A DNA stretch of 64,000 nucleotides. Source: Endomychus coccineus. Taxonomy: Eukaryota; Arthropoda; Insecta; Coleoptera; Endomychidae. Of the stretch, positions 33,969 through 44,859 are shown in pieces (within the stretch, counting starts at the first letter, position 1; every line of letters begins with the position of its first letter). A program made the translations under genes and the position numbers. The notes beneath the pieces were generated by a model. It saw only the letters and a list, made by a program, of their open reading frames with translations, was not told the origin of the DNA and made no database searches. The DNA lies in NCBI GenBank assembly GCA_958510875.1, contig OY294070.1, positions 114,804,703 to 114,868,702 of the forward strand, in the 5' to 3' direction.

Positions 33969-34128
33969 TCATACTAGCTACAGTCATGTTGCATTTCCAT
34001 GGCAATGCAGCGGCTAATAGAAACGCGATAGTTAAAGACAGTATTAGGCCTCTTCGTTTTCCCCTCTCTCACGCCGGCACTACCCGCGCTTATCATTGCC
34101 ACGCGCAGTCCATATGTATATGTCGATG
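33969..34128. repeat. Inverted repeat, right arm (~160 bp)
   Basis: Partner of 33256-33411. Both arms stay open in the same frame and give almost the same peptide (HFHGNAAANRNAI...). This is a consequence of the repeat and no evidence of a gene by itself. Confidence 0.9.
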
Positions 34129-34280
34129 GTACATGGGACAGGAAGTTTTCAAATTACAAGTGAATACTGACATATGGTATCTATCCACGGATCTTTTGGG
34201 AAATATGATCCTATTTTCTCAACCTATATATGAACCTAGCACAACTGTTCACGAGTATCTGCAACCTAGACTGACAGGAC

Positions 34281-34600
34281 TTATCCAAACACGGAAAATA
34301 TACCGAACTGCAGGGTGAAATAATATGTCTTCTTCACCAAGGAGGCTATATGATCTTTGAATCGCAACTCAGATGGAAAAACCACACCAAGGTTTTTAAC
34401 TTGATCCAGAATATCCAGTAATTGACCTCTAATGTTTAATGTTAAATTGGCAATGATGTGATTGCGAGCTCTTTTAGGGGCAAAAATAATTGCGCAGCAT
34501 TTCAGAAGATTCAGTTTTGAATTATTTGCATTTGCGTAAGAATCCAAAGCAGCTAAATCCCTATTAATAGCCTAACATTTTATATACAATAGCCTTTGCA
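34281..34600 (-). pseudogene. Non-LTR RT fragment (end of RT domain)
   Basis: Minus strand: DSYANANNSKLNLLKCCAII, IIANLTLNIRGQLLDILDQV, KNLGVVFPSELRFKDHIASL. This is the segment after the catalytic FADD box of jockey-like RTs (LNxxKS...VKNLGV...HI). The FADD box itself is absent and the frame ends at 34281. Truncated at both ends. Confidence 0.8.
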
Positions 34601-35648
34601 TTATTTCATCAATATACCTAGAATTTATGGATTGTGAGAAGCTTTGGAACTGAAGAAACATCTTGTTAATGATACAGTTTATTAGATGGAGCACTCAAGT
34701 TTATCAGAAACTTAAGACCGTTATTCTTCAACAATTATTTCCAATGTAGGAAGAGAGATAACTCCAGAGCAATCATGGTACTCTGTCTAACCTGTATATA
34801 AGCCGATATCACGTATAGTAAATTTCTCAATGCAAATCACCTTACAACGACTGTCATCTCGAAGCCGATAAAGCGAACACCGTACAATAGAGGATGTTTT
34901 AATTCTGTCAAAGTCTGCCTGCTCTCGGAGATAGCGGAGAATCCAAGGAGTATGTTAAGAAGACACTTATAGCCTTGTAATTCACGGTAATGTTGGTAAT
35001 ATCGTACAGCTTCATTACATCCGATAGGACGAACGACCTTTTTCGTCTCTTTCCTAGCTGGCACCAGTCGCTGCCGAAGAATAAAGAAAGCTATATCGAC
35101 ACGGCTTGCCGTATAAACGACTTTCGTGGTAGATCCATAATGAACCGTAGGTTTTCAATAGTCTCGTACAGTTTTTTTTGCCACAGCTCACTCAATTTAT
35201 AATTGTTTCAAACTCGTGCTTGTAAATATAATTGCGGGGAATTTCTTCGAATTATCGCTCGAAGAAATAACTTGAATTCTCGAGCATAGTAACTTCTTCC
35301 GTCGATCTACACGGTCATTGTTTTCGTACACACACGACTGTAACTATTTAATGAAAATTCGCTACACTTCACTACATATTTCATGAATTATGTGGGTGAT
35401 TTTCTTCTAGATCAATTACGGGCCGTGATTGAGCGAATTGTGTATTTTTTGTAGACTCGCTTCAGTAACTTCAAATTATAATTCATCAATATCCTATAGT
35501 TGGAATCAGACAATAGCGAAATAAAAAAAAAATCAGTTTTCTGTCATGAAACCAAGCGATTTTATACAGGTTCATTATGAGTCACATTATCATCGTTAGA
35601 GGCTGAATACCTAGAAAAGTAAAAGTTTTCTTACAGTAGGACAACATA
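34601..35648. other. No recognised gene
   Basis: I could not identify the frames at 34837-35064 (minus) and 34990-35202 (plus). Confidence 0.4.
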
Positions 35649-37717
35649 CAGGGTGTCCTCGAACTGCGTGGCTAAAATAAAACCGAACATTCTTTGATTC
35701 GAAAAAAATCTGATGAGCCTTTTTACTTTTGCCTCAAGTGTCTTGTTTAGCCGGTAGAGGGCTTCAAAGTTGCAAAAATAATTGTGTTTTTTCGGTATAA
35801 CTTGAGAACGTGTTCGAGTTTCTGCAATTTTGGCTTACTAATTTTACTTGATTAAAATACCTTAGTTGCCTTTGCTTTTCTAATGTCATTTTAGCATTTG
35901 GAGAATTTATTCTCAAAACTGTCAGTTTTTACTTTGCTTCCCTTAAACATTTTATAAAATTATGGCTCAAAATTTCACTAACACTGAAATGGTTAATATC
36001 TCGGTAAAACACGAATAATAAAAACAATAGAAATGGGGAAACGATGTGATTATTTAGGAAAAACAAATGCTAAATTAAAAGAAACAACAAAACTTTTTGG
36101 GAAATCGCTAAGGCATCAATTGTTCGAAATGTTGCCCATTTTCCTGAATACACAAATTAATTCGTTTCAAGAAATTGGATTGAACTCTGGTTAGAAATTC
36201 AGGATCATTCTTCAATAAATCCGCTTCATGATTAATTCGTTGTAATAATTCCTCTCGTGTGTTTACTGGAGCTGCATAAACTTTCGACTTCAAAGCGCCC
36301 CATAGAAAGAAGTCGCAGGGCGTCAAATCAGGGGAGCGGGCCGGCCAGTTCACTGGTGCATCGTGTCCTCTACCTATCCAGCGATCTGGATATTCCGCAT
36401 TCAAATGTCGCCTCACAGCTAATGTGAAATGAGGAGGTGCACCATCATGGATAAACCAGGCCACGACGAATGTGTAAGGGCAAGTCTTCCAACAGTTCAA
36501 GTAACCTTTGTTCCAAAAAGTTCAAGTAGTTCTCCCCGTTCAATCGATCGGGTATAACGGTAGGGCCAATAATAAAGTTATCCACAATTCCAACCCAAAC
36601 ATTGATTTTAGTTTGATTCTCATAATGTGTAACTTCCGTTTCATGAGGATTTTCATCAGCATAGAAATATTCATTATGGAGATTAAAAAGACCACATCTC
36701 GTGAAAGTATCTTCGTCCGTGAACAGAATTCTTCTACAAAAATTGGGGTTTGCGTTTTGTCTTTGGACAATAAGCCGACAGAAATCTAGCCGATGACCTA
36801 GATCCATGGGCAATAAGTCTTGAACTGTTTTAATATGATAGGGATACAACATTTCTTCTTTCAGTACATTATGAACTAAAGATTTTGAGGCTCCAATACG
36901 AAGTCCCAAACGTAGTGTGCTTATCCCAGGTTCAGTTTCAACCGCTTCCAGTATCGCTTCTTCGAGCTCTAACGTCCTTCTTGTCCGTCTGCGTTCAGTT
37001 TCTCTGCGATTTGCTTCAAATTTGCCAGTTTCGCGAAGGTTTGCCGATTTGGAATTCTGCGATGCGGATATCTTTCCCTTCTCCGGCCATTGCAACGACA
37101 AAGTCCATAAATCAATAACATATCAACCATTTCAGTGTTAGTGAAGTTTTGAGCCATAATTTTATAAAATTTTTACGGAAAGCAAAGCAAAATCTGACAG
37201 TTTTGAGAATAAATTCTTCAAATGCCAAAATGACATTAGAAAAGCAAAGGCAACTAAGGTATTTTAATCAAGTAAAATTAGTAAGCCAAAATTGCAGAGA
37301 CTCGAAAATTAATTTTTTCAAGCTAATCCTTTGATTTTATCAACATTTTCTAAGAGTAAAAAAAGTTTTCAAATTAAATAAGCTATCTACGTAAAAAATA
37401 TCGAGTGAATTACATTGACCACAAAAAAGTTCTTTTCCCGTTACATCCTCAAGTTTGAGCCATTTCTATGGTCTCTAAGGCTCTGTGCTCCACTCTCAAA
37501 AATGACCATTATTGACAGTAACTCACCTGCTGAATATTGTGAAAGTTCTTCATCACGTTCTCAAGTTATACCGAAAAAACAAAATTATTTTTGCAATTTT
37601 GAAGCCCTCTACCGGGTAAACAAGGCACTTGAGGCAAAAGTAAAAAGGCTCATCAACTTTTTTTTGAATCAAAGATTCTTCGGTTTCACTTTGGCCACGC
37701 AGTTCGAGGACACCCTG
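35649..37717 (-). mobile_element. Tc1/IS630-type transposon with long TIRs
   Basis: Termini CAGGGTGTCCTCGAACTGCG and its complement are flanked by TA on both sides (35647-35648, 37718-37719). The terminal repeats are ~350 bp. The left arm even copies the first codons of the transposase: ATGGCTCAAAATTTCACTAA occurs at 35961 on plus, and again at the true start 37157 on minus. The right arm carries a ~250-bp insertion (about 37305-37555) absent from the left. Length 2069 bp. Confidence 0.9.
36108..37157 (-). pseudogene. IS630/Tc1-mariner-type transposase, frameshifted
   Basis: Start MAQNFTNTEMVDMLLIYG at 37157 (DUF4817-like N-terminus), then a frameshift to LEEAILEAVETEPGISTLRL and a helix-turn-helix region. 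Next is FCRRILFTDEDTFTRCGLFN with the first Asp. A second frameshift near 36470 leads to WFIHDGAPPHFTLAVRRHLN with the second Asp and SPDLTPCDFFLWGALKSK with the third. The last two are ~43 residues apart, longer than in mariner or Tc1. It ends ENGQHFEQLMP. About 345 residues would be full length. Two shifts make it inactive as it stands. Confidence 0.88.
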
Positions 37718-37719
37718 TA

Positions 37720-37914
37720 TAATGGAAATATGTTATTAGTCTTCCGATATTATCTACATATAAGTTCACTCATATTAAAAAAAATGGAGAGTAGAAGTCG
37801 TTACTTAATGGTAATTCATCATTATGATTAAATGAAAGAGCAATTACTTTGTTTCCATACAACTTTTAATAATAACTTGAAAACATTAATATAGTTTCAA
37901 CATCAAAGTAACGC
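37720..37914. other. Short spacer
   Basis: Nothing recognised. Confidence 0.4.
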
Positions 37915-38330
37915 TATCCAACAGATCAATTCCGAAAAGGGTCCTTGTCACCCCACTCTTCAAAGTCGGTGCACTCAATGATACCGAAACTATCTTCCTA
38001 CTCCTACATCAGGTTTAACCTGTTTTGGCGAAGTTCCTCGACTCTTGGTATTCAGACTTGTACTGAACTAGCCCTACATTCTAACTTGAGGAAGAGTATC
38101 ACGTTGATTCCATTTTGAATTGTTCTGTTAGAGCATTGAGAGATACCATGGCTTATTATCGAATAAGGTAGAAGGTTATGGTGTGGGTGGTGTTCTGCTT
38201 TCGTGGTTCGGGAGTTACCTTCGTTATAAGGTGCTGGATTATTTGTCCAGTGCAAGTGCTCTTCCCGAAGAGATGCCTCAATGGTGTCATCTGGGCAGGT
38301 TATATTTCTGCTTTCTATCAATGAAGTTTT
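37915..38330 (+). pseudogene. Non-LTR RT fragment
   Basis: RVLVTPLFKVGALNDTE (about 37937-37990) resembles the VTPIFKSGDxxDxxNYRPI entry motif. After a gap, KVEGYGVGGVLLSWFGSYLR (about 38170-38235) and EMPQWCHLGRLYFCF follow motif A and B order (GVPQGSxLGPLLF). The FADD motif does not follow. Several frames and deletions. Confidence 0.6.
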
Positions 38331-38683
38331 CAAGTAGGAGTTCCCATAATATTTAACAAGCGATGCTTTGGTTTGCGTAATGTTTTTCCAACGCAAGAAA
38401 TAATGTTAAATCAAGACACGAGTTTCACGTCTTTTCATGTTTGCAAAAATCTTCAAGGTTGCTTGCTCTCGATGGGTGTCAAAACAAACGGGATGATTCG
38501 AATGTGTTTCAATTAAAGATGGTACATCACAAATGTCGCATGAGATTTTCGATTGTGGCGCTATCTGTTTTATTTTTCAGGATTTTTTCACCTTGCCCTC
38601 GTATTTTGGTAGAGAATATCACGAGTGGAAATTGAATTTTGTATGAATCTGGATTAGGTTGTTCACACCATAATATAATACAA
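38331..38683. other. No recognised gene
   Basis: Unassigned sequence. Confidence 0.4.
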
Positions 38684-39593
38684 CTAACAAAATGAGTGAC
38701 TTACTAAACAAATTAGAAATACATTAATTTGCACCTTTTTATCAAGAACGCAATTAATATAAAATGTACAGTTTTGAGATTGATTGGGAGTATTTCCTTT
38801 GAGTATTTCATTAGATACATTCGACGTTAGAGGAACATGATTTGGCGAGGTGCTTGGGACAACTTGAGATGTTTCTTGCAACAGACATGATTTGTTTTTT
38901 TTATTTTGCGTTTTCTCGCTCCCGTCTTCTTCGATGCTCCTTTTTCGAAGATTTCTATAATTTGTGAGTGGTGTTGGTTAAGCATGGATAAATACGATTT
39001 CATTGGATTTATTTTGTAATGTCCTGTTATTTTGATTAATTGTTCTTGATTAACCTCTGATTTGGCTAAGTACGTTACTGCTGTTGATCGGTTCGAATGA
39101 TTGATGATTTCGGTTGCGCCCTAATCCACTTGCAGAGCAGAATCTTTTGTCCAAATGGAAACAAAATTTCTTCCTGCGGGGACTATTTTATACCATTGCT
39201 GAGTTATCACGAAAACAGGATGTATAGTTGAACAACCTTTCTGTATGAATTGTGATCGGTCGTTAACTAACAAGCTTCCCAAAAAGACGAACTGGAGAAT
39301 GTTCTGGATCGTTGGTATTCCTTATTAGCCATTTACTATCGACGCATTTCTAAGTTCCATTTTTGTGGTTTTATGTCCCAGTGTCTTTCGCTCTCTAACA
39401 TTTTGTCTACTATGTTGTCTCGTGTTAATTTTCCAATACTTAATGTCACTTTTCCTCCCCCATTCACTCCACCTTTGACAGTGGAATATGTGTGTTCTAC
39501 ATCATCGTCTTCTGCACTATACCAGCACACTCTACTATTCTGGATTTTGAAAACCTGTAAATATATAGTAGAACATCCATGCCCAGTTAGCAT
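38684..39593 (-). pseudogene. Second tyrosine recombinase-like pseudogene
   Basis: Minus strand from 39593: CSTIYLQVFKIQNSRVCWYS, HWDIKPQKWNLEMRR, LIRNTNDPEHSPVRLFGKLV. After shifts, INHSNRSTAVTYLAKSEVNQ with QLIKITGHYKINPMKSYLSM at about 39115-39000 looks like the HxxR ... GH ... Y end of a tyrosine recombinase, with the Tyr in SYL. The tail NQSQNCTFYIN (about 38790) recalls the end of the other recombinase pseudogene at 24591. Stops and shifts throughout. Crypton-type is my inference. Confidence 0.55.
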
Positions 39594-39648
39594 TTGATTG
39601 ATGTAATATGTTATCTCTATTATACCATCTGGATATGTCTGGCATCAA

Positions 39649-39667
39649 ACTAACCTAACCTAACCTT
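39649..39667. repeat. CCTAA (TTAGG-type) tract 1
   Basis: CTAACCTAACCTAACC followed by a T-run. This is the complement of the insect telomeric TTAGG motif. Confidence 0.75.
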
Positions 39668-40433
39668 TTTTTTTATGTACACCATCAGCTTAATATATCA
39701 CTTCAGGTAGTGCAGGACTCACTCTAAGTTACATCATACCTGCTAAAACCTCTCTGATCTTCATCCATACCCCGAAACCACTTAACGCATTACTTCAGGG
39801 TATGGACTGCGTCTCTGTTGTGTTTCTTGATGTTTCATCACTTTATGTTTACGTTGGTGTTTTACGTTGATATTAACATAGCTGTTTACTTTCATGTTTA
39901 CGTTGATGTTGACGTTTGTTAGTTTGTGTTGCTTTGTCTGTATAGCGCTATTTGTTCATGTTTGTGTCTCGTGTTTTGTGAGTTCATGCCATAATATGGT
40001 TGATGCCCAAATTTATGGTTTAAGTGTCTTTAGTGATTTATCTCCATGAGATAGCTTCCTCTGTTGTATCTATTGTACCATAATATTGTTTCTTCCCAAT
40101 ATTATGGTTCCTGGGCTTTAGAACTTCATCTTGATTGGATAACTTCCTACGTTGTTTCAGCAAGTTATCTTTGATGGGATAACTTATTCTACTGGAACTT
40201 ATGGATCATCCGTGCCAATCACAATACATTCATCAACTTCTTCTCAGGAAATTGTCATTGGGAGTCCATAATCTATCCAGAGTCTGAGTGCCTGTTGGTT
40301 CGTAGGTGGATTTCCATTCTTACCTTTGACCCTGTTGGCAACAGGGCCGTGAGCATTCCCCTACCTACCACCTGAGACGAGCCTGGTTGCGGTTTCAGGC
40401 TCCGCACAAGAGAAGAGGCTCGTGCTTTCCAGG
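39668..40433. repeat. ~0.8-kb unit 1 of a TTAGG-bounded repeat
   Basis: It aligns with 40500-41462. Shared blocks, in order: ACTTCAGGTAGTGCAGGACTCACT, CATACCTGCTAAAACCTCTC, TATGGACTGCGTCT, CAATATTATGGT, GATGGGATAACTTA, CCTGTTGGCAACAGGG (a perfect hairpin in this unit), GTGAGCATTCCCCTA, CTGGTTGCGGTTTCAGGCTCCGC and TGCTTTCCAGGAA. No long frame is conserved between units. Confidence 0.8.
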
Positions 40434-40479
40434 AACCTAACTTAACCTAACCTGACCTAATCTAATCTAACCTAACCTT
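40434..40479. repeat. CCTAA (TTAGG-type) tract 2
   Basis: Imperfect CCTAA repeats (variants CTTAA, CCTGA, TCTAA) leading into a 20-base T/C run. Confidence 0.75.
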
Positions 40480-40499
40480 TTTTTTTTTTTTCTTTTTTT

Positions 40500-41462
40500 T
40501 CTGTTGAGAGGAAATGCTTGATGCACACCGTCAGCTTTTATCTATCGCTTCAGGTAGTGCAGGACTCACTCAAGTTCGTTAGAGCATACCTGCTAAAACC
40601 TCTCATATCTTCATCCATATCCCGGGACCGTTTATCACATTACTTCAGGATATGGACTGCGTCTTTCTCTTAGTATGTCGATTTTATATCGAACTGAGTT
40701 TCTTTCTTGGTGTTTATTAGTGATATTTACGTCGATTGAACGTAAATATCAACCTTCATTGTTTACGTAGATGTTCACGTTTTTGTTTATACCGTAATAT
40801 GGTTGATGCCCAATTTTACGGTAATTTGTTTTAGTGTTTTATCCTCTTTGGATAAATTTCTATATGTTTTGTATTTCACCGATGTTACGGTTTCTGGGTT
40901 CCAGTACTCGAACACGTTGTGGAACTTTCCTGTATGTATCTGTACCGAAATATTGCTTTTCCACAATATTAAGGTACCCTCAGTCTCAGTACTCTATCGG
41001 TTCGTTGATATTTCCTGACTGTTTCGTTTTGACCATGTTGTTCTGGTTTCTGGGTTTCCAGTACTCCATCACGCTATGGATGTTTCCTGTGGTGTCTCGC
41101 TTTGTACCAAAATATTGTTTTTCCCAATATTATGGTACCTGTGTTTCAGTACTCAATCTGTTTGTCGATCTTTCCTGTGTGTTTCAGTAAGTTATCTATG
41201 ATGGGATAACTTACTCTTCCGGAACATATGGTTCTCCGTATCAGCCGCAATCTATCCGTCACCCTCTTGTCAGGAACATGTGACTGGGAGTCCCACATTC
41301 TATCCGGGGTCTGGGTGCCTGTTGGTCCGCGGGAGCATGTCTACTCCTACCCTTGACCCTGCTGGCAACAGGGCCATGAGCATTCCCCTATCCGCCACCT
41401 GGGGACGCGCCTGGTTGCGGTTTTCAGGCTCCGCGCAAAAGAAGAGGCTCCTGCTTTCCAGG
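40500..41462. repeat. ~1-kb unit 2 of a TTAGG-bounded repeat
   Basis: Second copy of the unit, longer because phrases such as TTCTGGGTTxCAGTACTC and CAATATTxxGGTACC occur several times within 40880-41150. The T-run at the start and CCTAA tract at the end repeat the arrangement of unit 1, so the composite looks like head-to-tail copies of a poly(A)-ended retroelement read on the minus strand. Confidence 0.8.
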
Positions 41463-41527
41463 AATCTAACCTAACCTAATCTAACCTAACCTAACCTAAC
41501 CTAACCTAATTTGAACCAACCTAACCT
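41463..41527. repeat. CCTAA (TTAGG-type) tract 3
   Basis: The longest tract: about ten CCTAA units with few variants, decaying to the right. This is an interstitial telomere-like repeat. Confidence 0.85.
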
Positions 41528-41529
41528 TC

Positions 41530-42559
41530 CCTACTAACCCAACATTGTTGATATAGAATGCAAATATTGTAATCGCACTTAACACTGATTTCAAACAACT
41601 TTCTGAGAACTATATTGAAACCCGGGACTCAATTTACGTGGTATGATTTTATCAACGGGACTCAATTTACGGAGGAATATGGATTACGGGACTATTTTGT
41701 TTGCAATTCGAGTAAATTCCGCTATATGAACCTAAATAAATATTTCGATACTTGTTTGGAACTGGTGAGAAATATGAATCCATTTGTTCAATGGATTTTC
41801 TCTTGAATGGGCTCTCGTGATCCACATTCATGAATGTTGATATCGTCCTTGCTAAAAAATTTCAAATTAATTCCTCAAGTTTGACATGACGTTGAGCGGT
41901 AACTGATATATGGAACCAATATTAAGAGTGAGGTAATGAAGTTAATCTATCATTATAAAGTGAATGAAATACTTGAACAAGTATAACTTAAATATTCGAC
42001 GTAATATTGACAGGCGGTAGATTGATGTAAAGGTTACGCATTCCTGCAACAACATTAAGATCACGTGCAATTTTTACAACAATTTCAATAAACATTAATT
42101 CGTTTTTGTGATATTTATAGTCTAAGGGCGTGGACGAGTCTTAATAGAAAGAGATTTCATAAATTACTTATGGCAGGAAAATATAAATTGCTTGTTTGTG
42201 ATTACATTTGCACATAAATTCTTAGGCAAACTTCCCATATACGAGTATATATGATTATATGCCGGTTAACTAGGCACTACTGTCAAGAAATCATTGAGAT
42301 AAATCTGAAAATATCGTTAAATTCAATTTACTTGGTGAAATTCATTTTCTTATAATATAGGTCCCAGTTGTAATCCGTAATCGACACGGTTCGATAGAAC
42401 ATCGACAAATAATTCGATATCAATGATTTAATTTTTCTAGTGGAATAAGAAATTACAAAATTCAGTGTGAAAAATTGTTTCTTCATCATAACTATCACCG
42501 CTGCAGAGATTTTGAGCAAATTCCGTTAATGTAGTCCTGGAATAGAGTTCACACTGTGG
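41530..42559. other. No recognised gene
   Basis: AT-rich. 42495-42550 (ACCGCTGCAGAGATTTTGAGC) resembles 44780-44835; both lie at the edge of a PLE copy. Confidence 0.4.
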
Positions 42560-43640
42560 ATACACTATAACACTATGAATAAGAAACAATCACAAATTTC
42601 CACATAAAATACTGTTAAAGTATTGATGACTTTTCACCTACCAAATATTCACCATCAGAGTAAACTAAATAAGAAATCAAAATGTGCCTGCTTAAATACT
42701 ATTTGTTATCTGAATCTGAATTAATTAAATTGTGTTATCTCTTATACATTTCCATGCCTTCCAAATCACCTAGATATTTGTGATTCCTGTGTTTCAAGAG
42801 TAATACATTTTTGTGAAAGATGGTGTGAACTATATTCAAGATATCTTCGGGTAACGCTGATTTTTCACCATTATTTTTCTTTATATGGGAGAAATGTTCT
42901 TCATACCCGGTTAGAATATTTCTTCTGGTTTGACCCACAAAGCCACCACTCACAATCGACTTTGTAAATCCTTCATCAAAGGTGTTGCCTATCGGTTTTG
43001 TAGCTTATTTTCACATGTATAAACGAGTTGTATTGTGAATTTATTAAAGTAATTCCGGATCACTGAAGAGTGATAAGAATAACTTCCAATTTCTTTTTTT
43101 TGTTCAGAAATCAATTTATTCATCAAAGATCTGCCGTAACCATTATCCAACGTTATTTGCTGAAGTTCCTCAACTTTGGTGATATGATTTTGCTGGCTCG
43201 AATGGACATTTAATAGTCTTTCAACAAGACTTTTAGATGGAACTGTTTTTTAATTAATTGGTGTAACTGAAGCCGCAAGGGTATACTTGATTGTTTGAGT
43301 AATAGCCATCTTTTATAATGTTAATATCAAGGGAAGGAAGCTGTTCATCTGTTTCTATTTCCTGAGTGAATTTGAGTGTGTTCGCTTGAAAAAATATAGG
43401 CCAAAGAATGAGAGTGCCCATTACTTATCCGCTCCTTTGTTTATAGAAGTTTTTGTTAAAAGGGAAATAATTTTACTCCATGCATGAAGTCGTAAAGATT
43501 ACGTATTCTGTGCAGTTCGTATCGGGGATATTAATATTTGCAAGCCATTTCTTCAGAATTTTCATTCTCTCAGAGATTGAGGAATTGGTAAATGATGAAA
43601 CAATATCAAAAAGAACGGAGTAACCGGAATCAAGTTTGAA
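42560..43640 (-). pseudogene. Penelope-like element D (RT and GIY-YIG)
   Basis: Minus strand from 43640: FDIVSSFTNSSISERMKILK (RT motif with the first catalytic Asp), CMExNYFPFNKNFYKQRSG, MGTLILWPIFF, then EQLPSLDINIIKDGYYSNNQ and VYPCGFSYTN. The DD-containing motif C is deleted. The linker follows (CPFEPAKSYHQS-like). Frame 42953-42735 gives GFVGQTRRNILTGYEEHFSH (GIY-YIG with VGQT in place of IGQT) and EKSALPEDILN. The 3' region below 42720 contains a diverged CTGATGG hammerhead-like site (about 42600-42660). Many stops. Confidence 0.8.
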
Positions 43641-43774
43641 TTATTCCACTTTCCAATTATTTCGAAAGATTTTTCACGAACTTGGTGCTGCTTGGAAGTT
43701 GCTAAATTCATTAACTAACAATTGCTTACTATAATAATATAATAATGACTTATTTATATATATTTCATTTTTTT

Positions 43775-44010
43775 TTGGATGCGAGGTGGGTGAAACCCTT
43801 TATGGGCACCTTACACTAAACACTCCACCTCGTGTGGTAGGCTCGATCCTGCAACCAGGGCAGTCACGATGACACTTGGACTTAACAGCTCATTGTATCT
43901 TGCCGCACCACTTTCTCGGGCCATCGGAAAAACTCCGCAGTCGCTGGATTCGAACCCGCGACCGGCAGCCACAGTGATTAGAAGATCGATGCTTCTACCA
44001 CTGGCCCTTT
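43775..44010 (-). repeat. tRNA-derived SINE, copy B
   Basis: Best-preserved head: on the minus strand GCCAGTGGTAGAAGCATCGA (A-box area), then GGTTCGAATCC at 43956-43946 (B box), AGTTTTTCCGATGGCCCGAG, ACTGCCCTGGTTGCAGGATC, CCACACGAGGTGGAGTG and AAGGGTTTCACCCACCTCGC. It ends in an A-rich stretch with no RNA-coding body beyond ~230 bp. Confidence 0.8.
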
Positions 44011-44509
44011 TTTATATATCTTAGGTGAGCTATGAAGCTTAGGAATATTATTTTAAATTACCGGATATTACAGCGGCACATGATGATTTTAATGATTGAT
44101 TCACTAATTTACCGCATTTAGATGAAGGGTTCCTGATCATAGGGACTTTCATTAAATAAGATGTTTACCGAATTGTTATAATCTCCTTTTTACATAATTA
44201 CATTGGAATTTTATTTATCTGCTTTAATGTGATAATTTATTTCAATGATTTACAGATAATATTGAAATTATTAGATGTAGTTTCATATGAGTTATCTAAA
44301 TGTTCAATACTTTTCTCGCCTTTGTAACGAATAGCTTTATTTCGGAAGTAGACAGACAAAGTCGTAGTTTCAATATCCTTCAGCATAACTTGATTCCTAA
44401 ATTCGAAATACAACCCGTTTAAAGATGTAACAACTAGCTGGAAAATCCTCCATGCAAAACCTTTCGAATTTCTGAGTTTCACCAATCAATTTTGATGCCG
44501 TGTTCAACA
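44011..44509. other. No recognised gene
   Basis: A minus-strand frame 44237-44485 (82 codons) is unrecognised. Confidence 0.35.
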
Positions 44510-44783
44510 TGCTATATGGGCCAGTGGTAGGAATATTCTAACTTGTTATATAGAACGTTTTGCTGAAAAATCAGCGTTAGCCAAAAATATTTTGAATACA
44601 AGTCACATCAGTTCTCAAGATAGCTTATCATATTTGAAATACAGTACAGACAAATATCTAGGTAATTCAGAAGGAATGGAAATGTATAAGCAAAAAAGCA
44701 ATTTATTAAATTCCGATTCATCTCCAGTTGGGAGTAACTCCTTGTTTGCATTATCAACCACTACAAAAAGTATTCAACAATGA
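44510..44783 (+). pseudogene. Penelope-like element E, C-terminal end
   Basis: ASGRNILTCYIERF corresponds to GQTRRNILTGYEEHF in copy D. Then come EKSALAKNILNTSHISSQD, STDKYLGNSEGMEMYKQKS and LLNSDSSPVGSNS. It is the same family as D and C (GMEMYK is shared with D). The frame is open from 44592; the 3' region breaks off at ~44780. Confidence 0.75.
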
Positions 44784-44859
44784 CCGCTGCAGAAATTCTG
44801 AGCAAATTATGTGAAAGTACTCCTAGAATATTTGACTATAAAAATATTGTCAATATTGT

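Noticed and set aside
33170..34318. Two small genes with the same N-terminal peptide (HFHGNAAANRN)
   Set aside because: The peptide arises from the two arms of an inverted repeat; no further support.
42495..44850. Shared ACCGCTGCAG-type block at 42495 and 44780 as a separate repeat family
   Set aside because: Only ~55 bases at moderate identity, beside two PLE copies; probably a piece of the PLE or its target, too little to name.
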